From: Bacteroidales bacterium
GTDB taxonomy: Bacteria; Bacteroidota; Bacteroidia; Bacteroidales; P3
Assembly (NCBI GenBank): GCA_031257915.1
Contig: JAIRNR010000063.1
Coordinates: forward strand, 1 to 40,445
Length of the DNA: 40,445 bases
Direction: 5' to 3'
The number at the start of each line of letters is the position of its first letter. Within the stretch, counting starts at the first letter, position 1. The notes beneath the pieces were generated by a model. It saw only the letters and a program-made list of their open reading frames with translations. It ran no database searches and was not told the DNA's origin. Below are positions 25,040-34,278 of the stretch, in pieces. A program made the translations under genes and the position numbers.

Positions 25040-25806
25040 AGATTGTTGTTTTCGGTGAAACATTGCGCAATGAAGTTATTGATTCATTAACGTGTGATAA
25101 GCGCATTTCTATTGTTGATGATATTGATTCGGCAGATCTGTTACTGTCTTTGGGGGGCGACGGCACGCTGCTAAACACGCTTCCTGTTATCGGTTCCCGC
25201 GAAATTCCCGTACTCGGCGTTAATTTGGGGCGGCTCGGATTTTTAACAGGTGCTACACGAAATGATATTTCATCGCTTGCTGCAATGTTGCTTAATGGGG
25301 AGTTTTCTACTGTCAGGCGCAGTGTTTTGGAAGTATGCTATTCCGAATCTAATGTGCAATCTTCAAATGAAATACATTATGCATTAAACGAAGTTGCAAT
25401 ACTTAGAGATGAAAATTCCTCTACAATTCCTGTTGATGTTTTTGTTAATAATCTACTGCTTAATAATTACCGCGGTGATGGCATAATTTTCGCAACACCA
25501 ACCGGATCTACCGCGTATTCTTTAAGTTGCGGAGGTCCTGTTCTGCCGCCCGAAGCCGACAATATTGTTGTTACTCCTGTTGCCTCGCATACGCTAACTG
25601 TACGCCCGCTTGTACTGACCGGTAATTCTGTTTTACACGCCAAATGTTCCGTTGCCTGTAAACTGACGCTTGATGCACGGAATTTTTTTCTCTCAACCGG
25701 TGCTGTAATTACTATAAAACGTGCGCCGTTTTCTTTTATTACGATGAAGTTGCGCGGCAAAGAATTTTTTGAAACGTTGCGCGAAAAACTTTCCTGGGGG
25801 GTGTAA
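25036..25806 (+). CDS. nadK: NAD kinase
   Basis: The 256-residue enzyme phosphorylates NAD to NADP using ATP (or polyphosphate). The catalytic GGDGT motif is at residues 40-44 with Asp42, followed by GVNLGRLGFLT. The conserved NE pair is N118-E119 in ALNEVAI, and the substrate-binding TGSTAYSLSCGGP and ARNFFLSTGAVITI strands follow. Bacteroidota NAD kinases are usually near 290 residues; this one has a shorter N-terminus, reaching GGDGT at residue 40 rather than about 65-70. An upstream start is unlikely because the gene start overlaps the T9SS protein stop (ATGA), the normal pattern in this operon. All active-site motifs are kept. Confidence 0.95.
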   Translation: MKIVVFGETLRNEVIDSLTCDKRISIVDDIDSADLLLSLGGDGTLLNTLPVIGSREIPVLGVNLGRLGFLTGATRNDISSLAAMLLNGEFSTVRRSVLEVCYSESNVQSSNEIHYALNEVAILRDENSSTIPVDVFVNNLLLNNYRGDGIIFATPTGSTAYSLSCGGPVLPPEADNIVVTPVASHTLTVRPLVLTGNSVLHAKCSVACKLTLDARNFFLSTGAVITIKRAPFSFITMKLRGKEFFETLREKLSWGV

Positions 25807-25851
25807 GGTTGGTATAGTCTACATCCTTTAATAAATATGGATAGTTATATG

Positions 25852-25884
25852 TTTGTGTAAATTATCTTATTATCATTATCTTTG
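25852..25884 (+). promoter_or_regulatory. Promoter of the four-gene surface operon
   Basis: TTTG at 25852-25855, a 21-base spacer, then TATCTTTG at 25877-25884 followed by CA. It matches the Bacteroidota consensus well. The first ATG of the operon is at 25951, giving a leader of about 60 bases. No other promoter of this quality is seen in the 14.5 kb that follow. Confidence 0.75.
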
Positions 25885-25950
25885 CAAAACAGGACTTATT
25901 ATAAAAGCAATAACATTTCTTGTTTGTACAAAATCATATACTGTGCTCGA

Positions 25951-27687
25951 ATGAATAACATCTACCAATATATAATACTTATTGTTTTGCTGTTCGGGAT
26001 AAAAATGTCAATAAAAGCGCAGAGTATTGAAAGTATTATTAGTGCACCTGTTTTGAGCATGACAGGCGGCGTTTCTGTGAATAATATCTCTACATTTACT
26101 TATAATGACAGTTTAATTACAAATCCTTTTGCATTATATTTGACAGGCAATTTGAATTTTTCTTTTTTCAATGTTTTGAATTTGCCATTGTCGTTTGCAT
26201 ATACCAATCAAAAATTCAGTAAAGATATTTCACTGCCGATAAACCGTTTTTCTTTGTCACCATCCTATAAATGGGTAAAACTTTATGCCGGCTATGCTTC
26301 TATGACTTTTTCGCCCTACTCGCTCTCAGGGCATGAATTTTTTGGTGGCGGTGTCGAACTATCACCAAATAATGGACTAAAAGTTAGTGCTATGTTTGGT
26401 CGGTTGAAAAAATCATCTTCAGGCGAAGACAATGAAACAGAACCATCTTACAGGCGTTTGGGCGGCGGTTTTAAAGTAGAATATCAGCATAAGAAAGTTG
26501 GTGCAGGCGTTAATATTTTCAAAGCACAGGATATTATTTCGTCCGCACATTTTCCAAATCCTGACAGTATTCCGATTCTTCCGCAAGATAATTTGACCGG
26601 CGGGGTGAATTTTAACATAAGTGCAATAAAGAATATAGTACTAATCGGTGAATATGGTTTTAGTGCTTTAAACAGAAATATCTATAAAGGAGGTGACAAG
26701 TTTCGCCTGTTAAATACTGACGGTGATTTATCGCTATATCATGCGGCAAAAGCGCAAATCACCTTCACTCATAAAATAGGAAATATAGGTGCAACGTATG
26801 AATATGTCGTTCCTAATTATACAACTTTGGGCACGTATTATATGACAAACGATTTTGAAAATATTACTGCAAATTTTTCTACAGCTATAAAAAAGTTTAA
26901 TGTAGCAGCAAATATCGGATATCAGCGGAATGATTTGAACAAACAGAAGAACAGTCGAACAGCGCGGCTTATTTACTCAGGCAATTTTTCAGGTAGTATA
27001 GCCGAAAAATTCAGTTTCGCGCTCACATTTTCAAATCTTCATTCTTACCTTTATATAAACGATGTATATTCACAAGTTACGCAAACAAATCCATTCCAAA
27101 ATTTAGACACCCTTAATGTTACTCAATTAAGCTTTAACTCCTCTCTTAATGCCGATTATTCGCTACAAAACACAAAAGATCAACGTCAAAATATAAGTAT
27201 GAATTTAACATATCAACGTTCATCGGAAAATCAACAATATTCCCGATTTTCGGGCAATGATATTATAAATACTATGCTTGGATACCAATTTTCCCTTGCA
27301 CCCACTCAGCTAAGCGTTTCTTCATCTATCAGCTATAATTATAATAAAATGCCGGAACAAAAATTCACACAGGCAATAACATTGAGTCTGTCTGTACAAA
27401 AGAGTTTTGTGAAAGTGCTTAGATCGGCTTTGTCCTTTGGTTATAGCAATATGAGCAGTCAAGACGGACATCTTTCCGATGTACTCAATGTACGTCTAAC
27501 AGGCGGCTATACGCTTGTAAAAAAACACAACTTTAATTTAGCCACAACCATACTCTATACGAAAAACAATGCAAAGAACGAAGCAAAGAAACGTACTCAA
27601 TATGTTATAAATTTATCGTATTCGTACTCATTCAGTGCAGAGGTGGGTCGTAAAGGCAAAAAATTAACATTTAAGGGAAATTTTTAA
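25951..27687 (+). CDS. Outer-membrane beta-barrel candidate
   Basis: The 578-residue protein starts at ATG 25951 (MNNIYQYIILIVLLFGIKM, signal ending about IKAQ). A longer frame from TTG 25882 would place coding sequence on the promoter itself and is rejected. The mature part shows many amphipathic strands with aromatic ends (for example WVKLYAGYASMTFSPYSL, IVLIGEYGFSAL, FSFALTFSNLHSYLYIN, FNLATTILYTKNN) and charged turns, ending in the C-terminal Phe of TFKGNF, a typical outer-membrane barrel ending. It has no TonB box, plug domain or T9SS domain. As first gene of the operon it may export or anchor the large partners that follow. It is longer than usual PorP/SprF proteins (about 300 residues), and I do not recognise it as one. 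Confidence 0.65.
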   Translation: MNNIYQYIILIVLLFGIKMSIKAQSIESIISAPVLSMTGGVSVNNISTFTYNDSLITNPFALYLTGNLNFSFFNVLNLPLSFAYTNQKFSKDISLPINRFSLSPSYKWVKLYAGYASMTFSPYSLSGHEFFGGGVELSPNNGLKVSAMFGRLKKSSSGEDNETEPSYRRLGGGFKVEYQHKKVGAGVNIFKAQDIISSAHFPNPDSIPILPQDNLTGGVNFNISAIKNIVLIGEYGFSALNRNIYKGGDKFRLLNTDGDLSLYHAAKAQITFTHKIGNIGATYEYVVPNYTTLGTYYMTNDFENITANFSTAIKKFNVAANIGYQRNDLNKQKNSRTARLIYSGNFSGSIAEKFSFALTFSNLHSYLYINDVYSQVTQTNPFQNLDTLNVTQLSFNSSLNADYSLQNTKDQRQNISMNLTYQRSSENQQYSRFSGNDIINTMLGYQFSLAPTQLSVSSSISYNYNKMPEQKFTQAITLSLSVQKSFVKVLRSALSFGYSNMSSQDGHLSDVLNVRLTGGYTLVKKHNFNLATTILYTKNNAKNEAKKRTQYVINLSYSYSFSAEVGRKGKKLTFKGNF

Positions 27688-27691
27688 TTAT

Positions 27692-29752
27692 ATGAATCGC
27701 AAAATATTATATTTTTTATTATTATTGTCGGGCACCGTTTTTTCGCAGTCAAATACTTCTATTCGCTTGCTTACACGCCCTGCTGAGCGCGATTCAATAA
27801 TGTTGCGTTGGGCACCTGCCGATAAACAGACATGGGATTTAGGTAATAATTACGGCTACATCATTCAGAGATACACCCTGCTGCGAAACGACTCATCTCT
27901 TAACAATAAGGAACACCGCTTTTTATCCGACGGTCCTGTTAAACCACAACCATTACATATTTGGGCGCAATATCAGGATGTAAACAAATATGTGAATATT
28001 GCAGCTGAATGTATTTTTGGAAAATCGGAAATATCTGCTTTCAGTCCTGTTGCTATTGCAAATAAATACAAAGAAGAACAGACACGTTTCTCATTCGCTC
28101 TGTATGCCGCCGATAATTCGTTGACTGTGGCAAAATTATCAGGATTGTATTTTGTGGACAAAACAGTGCAACATAATGAAAAATATTTATATACAGTGCA
28201 TATTGCTGCTCCCGACAGTATAAAAAGCGATACGGCATTTGATTTTACCGGTATTTCGGAATATCGACCATTGCCGAAACCATTTGATTTAAAAGCAAAA
28301 TGGGGTGACAAATCTGTTTTACTTTCATGGAATATTAAACACTTAAATCATATCTATAACAGTTACATTATAGAAAAATCAACAAATGGAAAGCATTACG
28401 AATTGATAAGTGAAAATGCATCCGTTCAGGCTGCGGACGAAGGGATAACTCCCGAATGGGGCTATCGCAGCGATTCCTTACCCGACAATAAAACAAAATT
28501 TTACTACCGTATTCGTGGTATAAACGCTTTTGGAGAAATTAGCGCAGCAAGCGATTCGGTTGTAGGACAAGGATACCTGCCTGTAAGTATTGCACCTGTT
28601 ATAAAAAGTAAAGAAGTCATTGAAAATAATAAAGTAAAACTTACCTGGGATTTTCCCGAAGAGATGAATAAATACATTAATGGGTTCCGTGTTTATCGTT
28701 CGACAAAACCACAAGGAACAAAACAGAAAATCTACGAAACAAAAAAAACAACAGAACGTTCGTTTGTTGACAAAAATCCCGAATTGACGAATTATTACAT
28801 ACTTTCTGTTTATAACAATGAGACAGAAAAACTTTCTACAGGTCTTATATATGCGGAACTTATAGACAGCGTTCCGCCGCTTGCTCCGACCGGACTTGCA
28901 GGTAATGTGGACTCGCTTGGTCTGGTACGAATATCATGGAAAGCAAATACGGAAAAGGATATTTATGGCTATAGAATTTATCGCAGCAATCGTCCGGATT
29001 TTGAATTTTTACTCGCATATCCATCTGAAATTTTAGATACAAACTTCATGGACACCGTCAATATAAAGACACTGACCAAAGAAATCTATTATCGCTTAAA
29101 AGCGGTTGATTTGCGTGGTAATAATTCCGTATTCAGCAGCATATTGGAATTAAAACGGCCCGATGTAATAGCACCTGTTTCTCCTGTTATACGCGAAATT
29201 ACAGCAGATAAAAAAGGCATTTCCATAACATGGTATAACAGCACAAGCTCAGATGTTATAAGTCATCATATTTTTCGCAAAGGTGAAACAGACACTGCTT
29301 TTGAGAAAATAGAAGATATTGATGTTTCGCCGACACGTGAAAAAACATCAAGTTACATTGACAAAAATGTAAATAGCGGAGAGCATTATCTGTATCAAAT
29401 TTCCGCACAGGACGAGAGCGGACTATATTCCACTCCATCAGCACCTTTACCGGGTATGGCTCAGGGCAATAAAGCATTAGAGCAAATCATATTGAAAGCG
29501 AGAAGTATCGAAAATGATGAAAAAAGAGATATAGTGTTAACATGGACAATTACTGCGGAAAAGAAAATTGAACGTATTCTGATTTATAAGTCTGACAACA
29601 ATACACAGATGCATTTATTAGGAAGCTCAACTGAAAACAGCTATACTGACAGGAATATTAAATTTGACGATAATGTAAAGTACAGGATAAGAGCCGTTTT
29701 TGATAATGGCACGATGAGTGATTTTAGTAAAGAAATTAAAGCAAGACAATAA
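27692..29752 (+). CDS. Secreted FN3-repeat protein
   Basis: The 686-residue protein has a signal peptide (MNRKILYFLLLLSGTVFSQ). A first domain contains SIMLRWAPADKQTWDLGNNY and GYIIQRYTL. Five FN3-like domains follow at about 191-290, 297-390, 391-488, 489-588 and 592-686. Each has a VLLSW, VKLTW, VRISW, ISITW or IVLTW strand, then a YRIYRS- or HHIFRK-like strand and a closing YYRLKAVD- or YLYQISAQD-like strand. There is no T9SS sorting domain and no lipobox, so it may stay in the periplasm or be held by a partner. It follows the barrel gene after 4 bases and precedes the next gene by 2 bases. Its role is probably binding or structural; no catalytic residues are seen. Confidence 0.75.
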   Translation: MNRKILYFLLLLSGTVFSQSNTSIRLLTRPAERDSIMLRWAPADKQTWDLGNNYGYIIQRYTLLRNDSSLNNKEHRFLSDGPVKPQPLHIWAQYQDVNKYVNIAAECIFGKSEISAFSPVAIANKYKEEQTRFSFALYAADNSLTVAKLSGLYFVDKTVQHNEKYLYTVHIAAPDSIKSDTAFDFTGISEYRPLPKPFDLKAKWGDKSVLLSWNIKHLNHIYNSYIIEKSTNGKHYELISENASVQAADEGITPEWGYRSDSLPDNKTKFYYRIRGINAFGEISAASDSVVGQGYLPVSIAPVIKSKEVIENNKVKLTWDFPEEMNKYINGFRVYRSTKPQGTKQKIYETKKTTERSFVDKNPELTNYYILSVYNNETEKLSTGLIYAELIDSVPPLAPTGLAGNVDSLGLVRISWKANTEKDIYGYRIYRSNRPDFEFLLAYPSEILDTNFMDTVNIKTLTKEIYYRLKAVDLRGNNSVFSSILELKRPDVIAPVSPVIREITADKKGISITWYNSTSSDVISHHIFRKGETDTAFEKIEDIDVSPTREKTSSYIDKNVNSGEHYLYQISAQDESGLYSTPSAPLPGMAQGNKALEQIILKARSIENDEKRDIVLTWTITAEKKIERILIYKSDNNTQMHLLGSSTENSYTDRNIKFDDNVKYRIRAVFDNGTMSDFSKEIKARQ

Positions 29753-29754
29753 AT

Positions 29755-32700
29755 ATGAAACGATTGTACATTTTTTTATTGTTTGCAGCATTTGGTTTCG
29801 CAAATGTTTCGCAAGCGCAGGACAATGATTATTTAGTATTGGAACTGAATAATACGGACAGTTTGACGCAAGAACAGCAGGAAAAGATGAATGTTGCCTT
29901 TGCCGCTCTGGATTTGGTGCAGCAAACAGGTAACTATATAGAATCTTTATCAGAGTTGTTAACAAGCAAAATTATTCCTTTGCCTATAGGAATAAAAAGC
30001 GAAAAGAATGGCTATGAGCTGATCATACACAAAATTTATCTTGACAAGCAGACAGGCAAACAACGTTTCTACGCTACTTGCGCGTTTACAATAAAAAGCA
30101 GTGGACAAAAAATAGCATTTGAAGGTGAGGCAACTTTAGAAAGCATACACGGCTTGGGCTCGGTTGGTCGTCTAACTATAATAGCACCGATAAAATTTAA
30201 CATTGGCAGAGAATCGGCAATAGTAATTCGAGAGGGAACAGGAGTAAGTTTCAGTTGCGGTAATATAGACGACTTTGATGCAAAATTAGCGTGGGTGACT
30301 ACATCCGATAAAATAATCGCAATAGACAATCAGGGTTTACCAACCAATAGACCTTTGGGGATATTTTTCGATGCAAATTTCAATGATTTTGATAATTATA
30401 TTTTGTCATTAAACATAAATCAACGGTTTATGTTCAAGGGGTTAGATGATGTTTTCTTTTCGTTAAAAGGCATAGTAATAGATCAAAGTGATATTGAAAA
30501 TGCAGGGACAATGCAATTTCCGCAAAACTACTTCTCGTCAACAATGCAATCGAACTCCGATTTGATAAATCTTTGGCGTGGAGTAGCCATTTCAGAAGCA
30601 CTTGTTGCCCTGCCGTCATTCTATAAAAAGCCGAACAGCGATGGAACAACATCTGCCGAACCAATAGTATTATCACTTCGTCAAGCCCTGTTTGACGAAA
30701 ATGGTTTTACAGGTAATATTGCGGCGGAAAACATTATCCCCAACGAAACCATTGACCCCGCAAAATGGGGTATTTCGTTAACAGGTGTAGGTATCGGCAT
30801 ACAAAAAAACAGAGTAGAATCTTTTTCATTAACGGGGGCGATGAATATTCCACCATTCGGCAAAAATTCATTACTGCCCTACACTGCTTATTTTAATCCG
30901 GTTGAAGAAAGATATGCTTTCTCGGTAAATGTAGGCGGCGATTATGAATTCCCTGCTCTTAAAAGTACATTATCACTGTCGGAATTATCCAGCATATCAA
31001 TAGAATATCGCAACAAAGAATTATATCCTAAAATAGACGCAACAGGCACATTAACAGTAAAGGCATCCGTAACATCCGATACTTCAGATAACGATTCCGA
31101 AAAATCTTTTTCAGTGCCGGGTATATCGTTCGAACACTTGATAATAAGCCGTGAAGCACCTTATGTTCAAATAGGTTATATTGGCATTACAGGTAATTTA
31201 CAGACCCCAAGCATAGCAGGCTTTACCGCACAGTTAAGTGATATAAAAAGTTTTCAAAGTCCTGACGGCGATGGCTTGTCATTTACTGGTGGAATAGCAT
31301 TAAACACTACTTTCAGTGGCTCTGTTGGTGTAAAACTTTTTGGTGATTATAGCAAATGGAAATTTAACCGCGTAAGCATTGACAAGGTGAATGTTGATTT
31401 CCAGTCAAAGGCGTTCTCGTTAAAAGGCGGTGTATGGTTTAAGAATGGCGATGCCGTGTACGGAAATGGTTTTCGCGGAGATTTATCATTGAATATAATA
31501 AACATGTTTAAATTTGAAGCAGTAGGCGTATTTGGCAAAAAAGACGATTATCGCTATTTTTTGGCAGATGTGTTTTTTGAATCGTCTACGGGCTTACCAG
31601 TACCACCTGTGTTAAAACTAACAGACTTCGGTGGCGGACTGTACCATCATATGCAGCAGTCGGAAAAAGCGGAAGAATCTTTGCCCGCCGGCTCAAATAT
31701 TTCCGATTTGGATTTCGGCCGCTCATTGTCAGGCATAAAATATCTTCCTGATAAAAACGTTGGCTTAGGTTTGATGTCAAGCGCAAAGTTTGCGTCAAAT
31801 GCCTCCGAAAAAGCGTTTAATTTCTGTCTTGGCTTTGAAATCCAATTTAACAGCACCGGTGGATTAAATTTTGTACAGTTGCGCGGTGATGCTGCATTCA
31901 TGGATACTCCCGAAAAACTTGGTTCACTGGCAGACAACATAAGCAAAAAAGTAGCGAAACAAAAACAGGCAGGTGAACTTATTCCTGAAAAGAAAAGCGT
32001 AGGTGAGAATGATGTTCCCGAAAATAAAAGCCGTTCAATGCTTTCTGCCTCTGTACTGTTGGAATACGATGCAATAAATAATCAATTCAACGGCAATATG
32101 AATGCGTATGCGAATATTGCCGATGTAATAAAAGGAATAGGTCCAAACGATCGTTTGGGATGGACAAGTATTTTAATATCAGAAGACAACTGGTATATTT
32201 ATGCAGGTACTCCAAGTCAGCCACTTGGTATAAAGGTTCTTAATTTTGCGCAATTAACAAGTTATTTTATGCTCGGTAACGGCATCCCTGCACTCCCTCC
32301 CCCACCGCAAAAAGTGCTGAATATGTTAAGTGCTGAAAAGAGGGAACAATTAAACAGTCGTAAAGAGGATAAACTTGGTGCCGGTACGGGGTTTGCTTTT
32401 GGTTCTTCATTACAGATAAACTTTGAACCGTCTTTTGCTATTTTTTATGCAAAAATGTCGGTTGGTCTCGGCTCTGAATTTATGTTGACGAGTTTGGGTG
32501 GTGCTTTCTGCGAGGGTGTGAGTGGTGAACCGGGTATAAACGGCTGGTATGCTCAAGGACAGGCATGGGCTTATGTAGATGCAGGCATTGGTTTGCAAGC
32601 GAAAATTTTTGGTGAGCAAAAACGTTTTGAGATTTTGGATTTGGGAGTGGCAACATTACTTCAAGGCAAGGGACCAAACCCGTTTTATTTTTCGGGATCA

Positions 32701-34266
32701 GTAGGCGGTCGTTACAGTATTTTGGGTGGTCTTATAAAGGGTCAATGCAGTTTTGATTTTGAAATAGGCAAAGAATGTAAGCTTGTTCAGGGTGGCTCGC
32801 CATTTGGCGAAAACGTGATTGCGGAATTAACGCCGGCAGGGGGTGCAAAAGATATAAATGTTTTTGCCGCTCCGCAGGTGCTGTTCAATATTCCTGTAAA
32901 TACGTCAATGACCATAGACGAGCAAGATGGTAGAAAAGGGACATATATGATTAAACTCATAGAATTTTCTGCAAAGTACAAAGATAACAATGTTACCGTA
33001 TCAGGTGAGCAGAAAACAAACAACGACGGTACGGTTGTAATGTTAAAGACAAAAGAACCGTTTCAGAGTCAGAAGGATGTAGTTGTATATGCAAAAGTCA
33101 ATTTTCAAAAGAAAAACGGCAATAATTGGGAAGACGTGAAAGACAGCAAAGGCAATTCCGTATATGAGGAAAAAAGCATAGAATTTAAAACAGGTGACAG
33201 GCCAAAAGAAATTTTGAAAGAACACGTAAAATACAGTTATCCGTTAAGCCGTCAGTATAATTATTACCCCGGCGAAACAAATGAAGGTTATTTGCTTTTA
33301 TCGCAAAATTATTCATACCTGTTTAGTGATGAAAAGCCTGAAGGTTTTGTGCAGAAATTACGCATAAGTACAGCGGACGGGGAAAATATAGAAAAAAATT
33401 TCACCTATAAAACAATCAACAATATAAGCGACGTTACAATGGAAATAACTTTTCCAATAAATGGCAGTGATTTAGGGAAAGATAAAATTTACAAACTGTC
33501 CATTGTAAATATTCCTCAAAATAATAATATTGATATGACAAGCAATGTTGTAGAAAGCACAAAGCAGGTGGAAGGCGTAACAGAAGGATCCGCCGAAGTA
33601 ACCACACGATATTCTTCAGGTACGCTAAACCAGTTAAAAGAAAAAGAAATTTACTCTTTAAATTTCAAAACAAGTCATTACAATACGTTTGCCGATAAGA
33701 TGAGTACATTTGAAAAACAGAGCGAAGGTTGGCGGGATTATGTTGAGCCATACGTACATTTTGTAAAACAAAACCTGATAGAATCAGAATTGTTCGATGC
33801 TTATGAGATGGGAAGCAGTAATGTATCGGACACACTTATACATTTTACTGCCAATATAAATCAGACGAACTGGTACACCCAAACAATCTACAAGAAAATG
33901 TATGAAAAAGAAACATACATGCCTGCACCTGTACGAAGCATAAAAATCCTAACAGGCACTCCCGACAAATTACTGACAGACGATGAAATAACAACAAACT
34001 TGTCATCCGGTTATAATACGGAAGGTATTATCCGCTACGAGCTTTCGCCAGCCTGTTACAGAGATTTGCAAAATGCAAAAACAAATATTGCAATGCGTAC
34101 ATTGAACAGGAATATGACTCAGGACGAGGCAACAATATTGGCAACTTCGTTCCCACCAACAGTGTTTAAAGGCAATTATCCGGTAACGGTAAGCTATACC
34201 TTGCCGGGAAAGAAAATCGCTACAACAACAATGTCATTCAATATTTACAATCCTGTTGAACCTTAA
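29755..34266 (+). CDS. Very large secreted protein of unknown family
   Basis: The 1503-residue protein has a signal peptide (MKRLYIFLLFAAFGFANVS, ending QAQ). I do not recognise the family. The N-terminal third is alpha/beta with a VGRLTIIAPIKFNI segment. Residues from about 400 to 700 are dense in amphipathic strands with repeated IDKVNVDFQSKAFSLKGGVWF-like lines, resembling a long beta-groove or AsmA-like architecture. A Pro-rich hinge (ALPPPPQ) lies at about 846-852, followed by a Gly-rich beta segment (about 870-1010, with GLGSEFMLTSLGGAFCEGV). The C-terminal 480 residues are Lys/Glu-rich Ig-like sequence ending SFNIYNPVEP. There is no T9SS sorting domain. It lies 2 bases after the FN3 gene and 12 bases before the SprB giant, so it is expected to act with them. 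Confidence 0.6.
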   Translation: MKRLYIFLLFAAFGFANVSQAQDNDYLVLELNNTDSLTQEQQEKMNVAFAALDLVQQTGNYIESLSELLTSKIIPLPIGIKSEKNGYELIIHKIYLDKQTGKQRFYATCAFTIKSSGQKIAFEGEATLESIHGLGSVGRLTIIAPIKFNIGRESAIVIREGTGVSFSCGNIDDFDAKLAWVTTSDKIIAIDNQGLPTNRPLGIFFDANFNDFDNYILSLNINQRFMFKGLDDVFFSLKGIVIDQSDIENAGTMQFPQNYFSSTMQSNSDLINLWRGVAISEALVALPSFYKKPNSDGTTSAEPIVLSLRQALFDENGFTGNIAAENIIPNETIDPAKWGISLTGVGIGIQKNRVESFSLTGAMNIPPFGKNSLLPYTAYFNPVEERYAFSVNVGGDYEFPALKSTLSLSELSSISIEYRNKELYPKIDATGTLTVKASVTSDTSDNDSEKSFSVPGISFEHLIISREAPYVQIGYIGITGNLQTPSIAGFTAQLSDIKSFQSPDGDGLSFTGGIALNTTFSGSVGVKLFGDYSKWKFNRVSIDKVNVDFQSKAFSLKGGVWFKNGDAVYGNGFRGDLSLNIINMFKFEAVGVFGKKDDYRYFLADVFFESSTGLPVPPVLKLTDFGGGLYHHMQQSEKAEESLPAGSNISDLDFGRSLSGIKYLPDKNVGLGLMSSAKFASNASEKAFNFCLGFEIQFNSTGGLNFVQLRGDAAFMDTPEKLGSLADNISKKVAKQKQAGELIPEKKSVGENDVPENKSRSMLSASVLLEYDAINNQFNGNMNAYANIADVIKGIGPNDRLGWTSILISEDNWYIYAGTPSQPLGIKVLNFAQLTSYFMLGNGIPALPPPPQKVLNMLSAEKREQLNSRKEDKLGAGTGFAFGSSLQINFEPSFAIFYAKMSVGLGSEFMLTSLGGAFCEGVSGEPGINGWYAQGQAWAYVDAGIGLQAKIFGEQKRFEILDLGVATLLQGKGPNPFYFSGSVGGRYSILGGLIKGQCSFDFEIGKECKLVQGGSPFGENVIAELTPAGGAKDINVFAAPQVLFNIPVNTSMTIDEQDGRKGTYMIKLIEFSAKYKDNNVTVSGEQKTNNDGTVVMLKTKEPFQSQKDVVVYAKVNFQKKNGNNWEDVKDSKGNSVYEEKSIEFKTGDRPKEILKEHVKYSYPLSRQYNYYPGETNEGYLLLSQNYSYLFSDEKPEGFVQKLRISTADGENIEKNFTYKTINNISDVTMEITFPINGSDLGKDKIYKLSIVNIPQNNNIDMTSNVVESTKQVEGVTEGSAEVTTRYSSGTLNQLKEKEIYSLNFKTSHYNTFADKMSTFEKQSEGWRDYVEPYVHFVKQNLIESELFDAYEMGSSNVSDTLIHFTANINQTNWYTQTIYKKMYEKETYMPAPVRSIKILTGTPDKLLTDDEITTNLSSGYNTEGIIRYELSPACYRDLQNAKTNIAMRTLNRNMTQDEATILATSFPPTVFKGNYPVTVSYTLPGKKIATTTMSFNIYNPVEP

Positions 34267-34278
34267 AATATTTTAGCT

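Noticed and set aside
25882-25950. TTG start giving the barrel protein a 23-residue N-terminal extension
   Set aside because: The TTG is part of the -7 promoter element TATCTTTG, and the extension hides a clear signal peptide that begins at ATG 25951.
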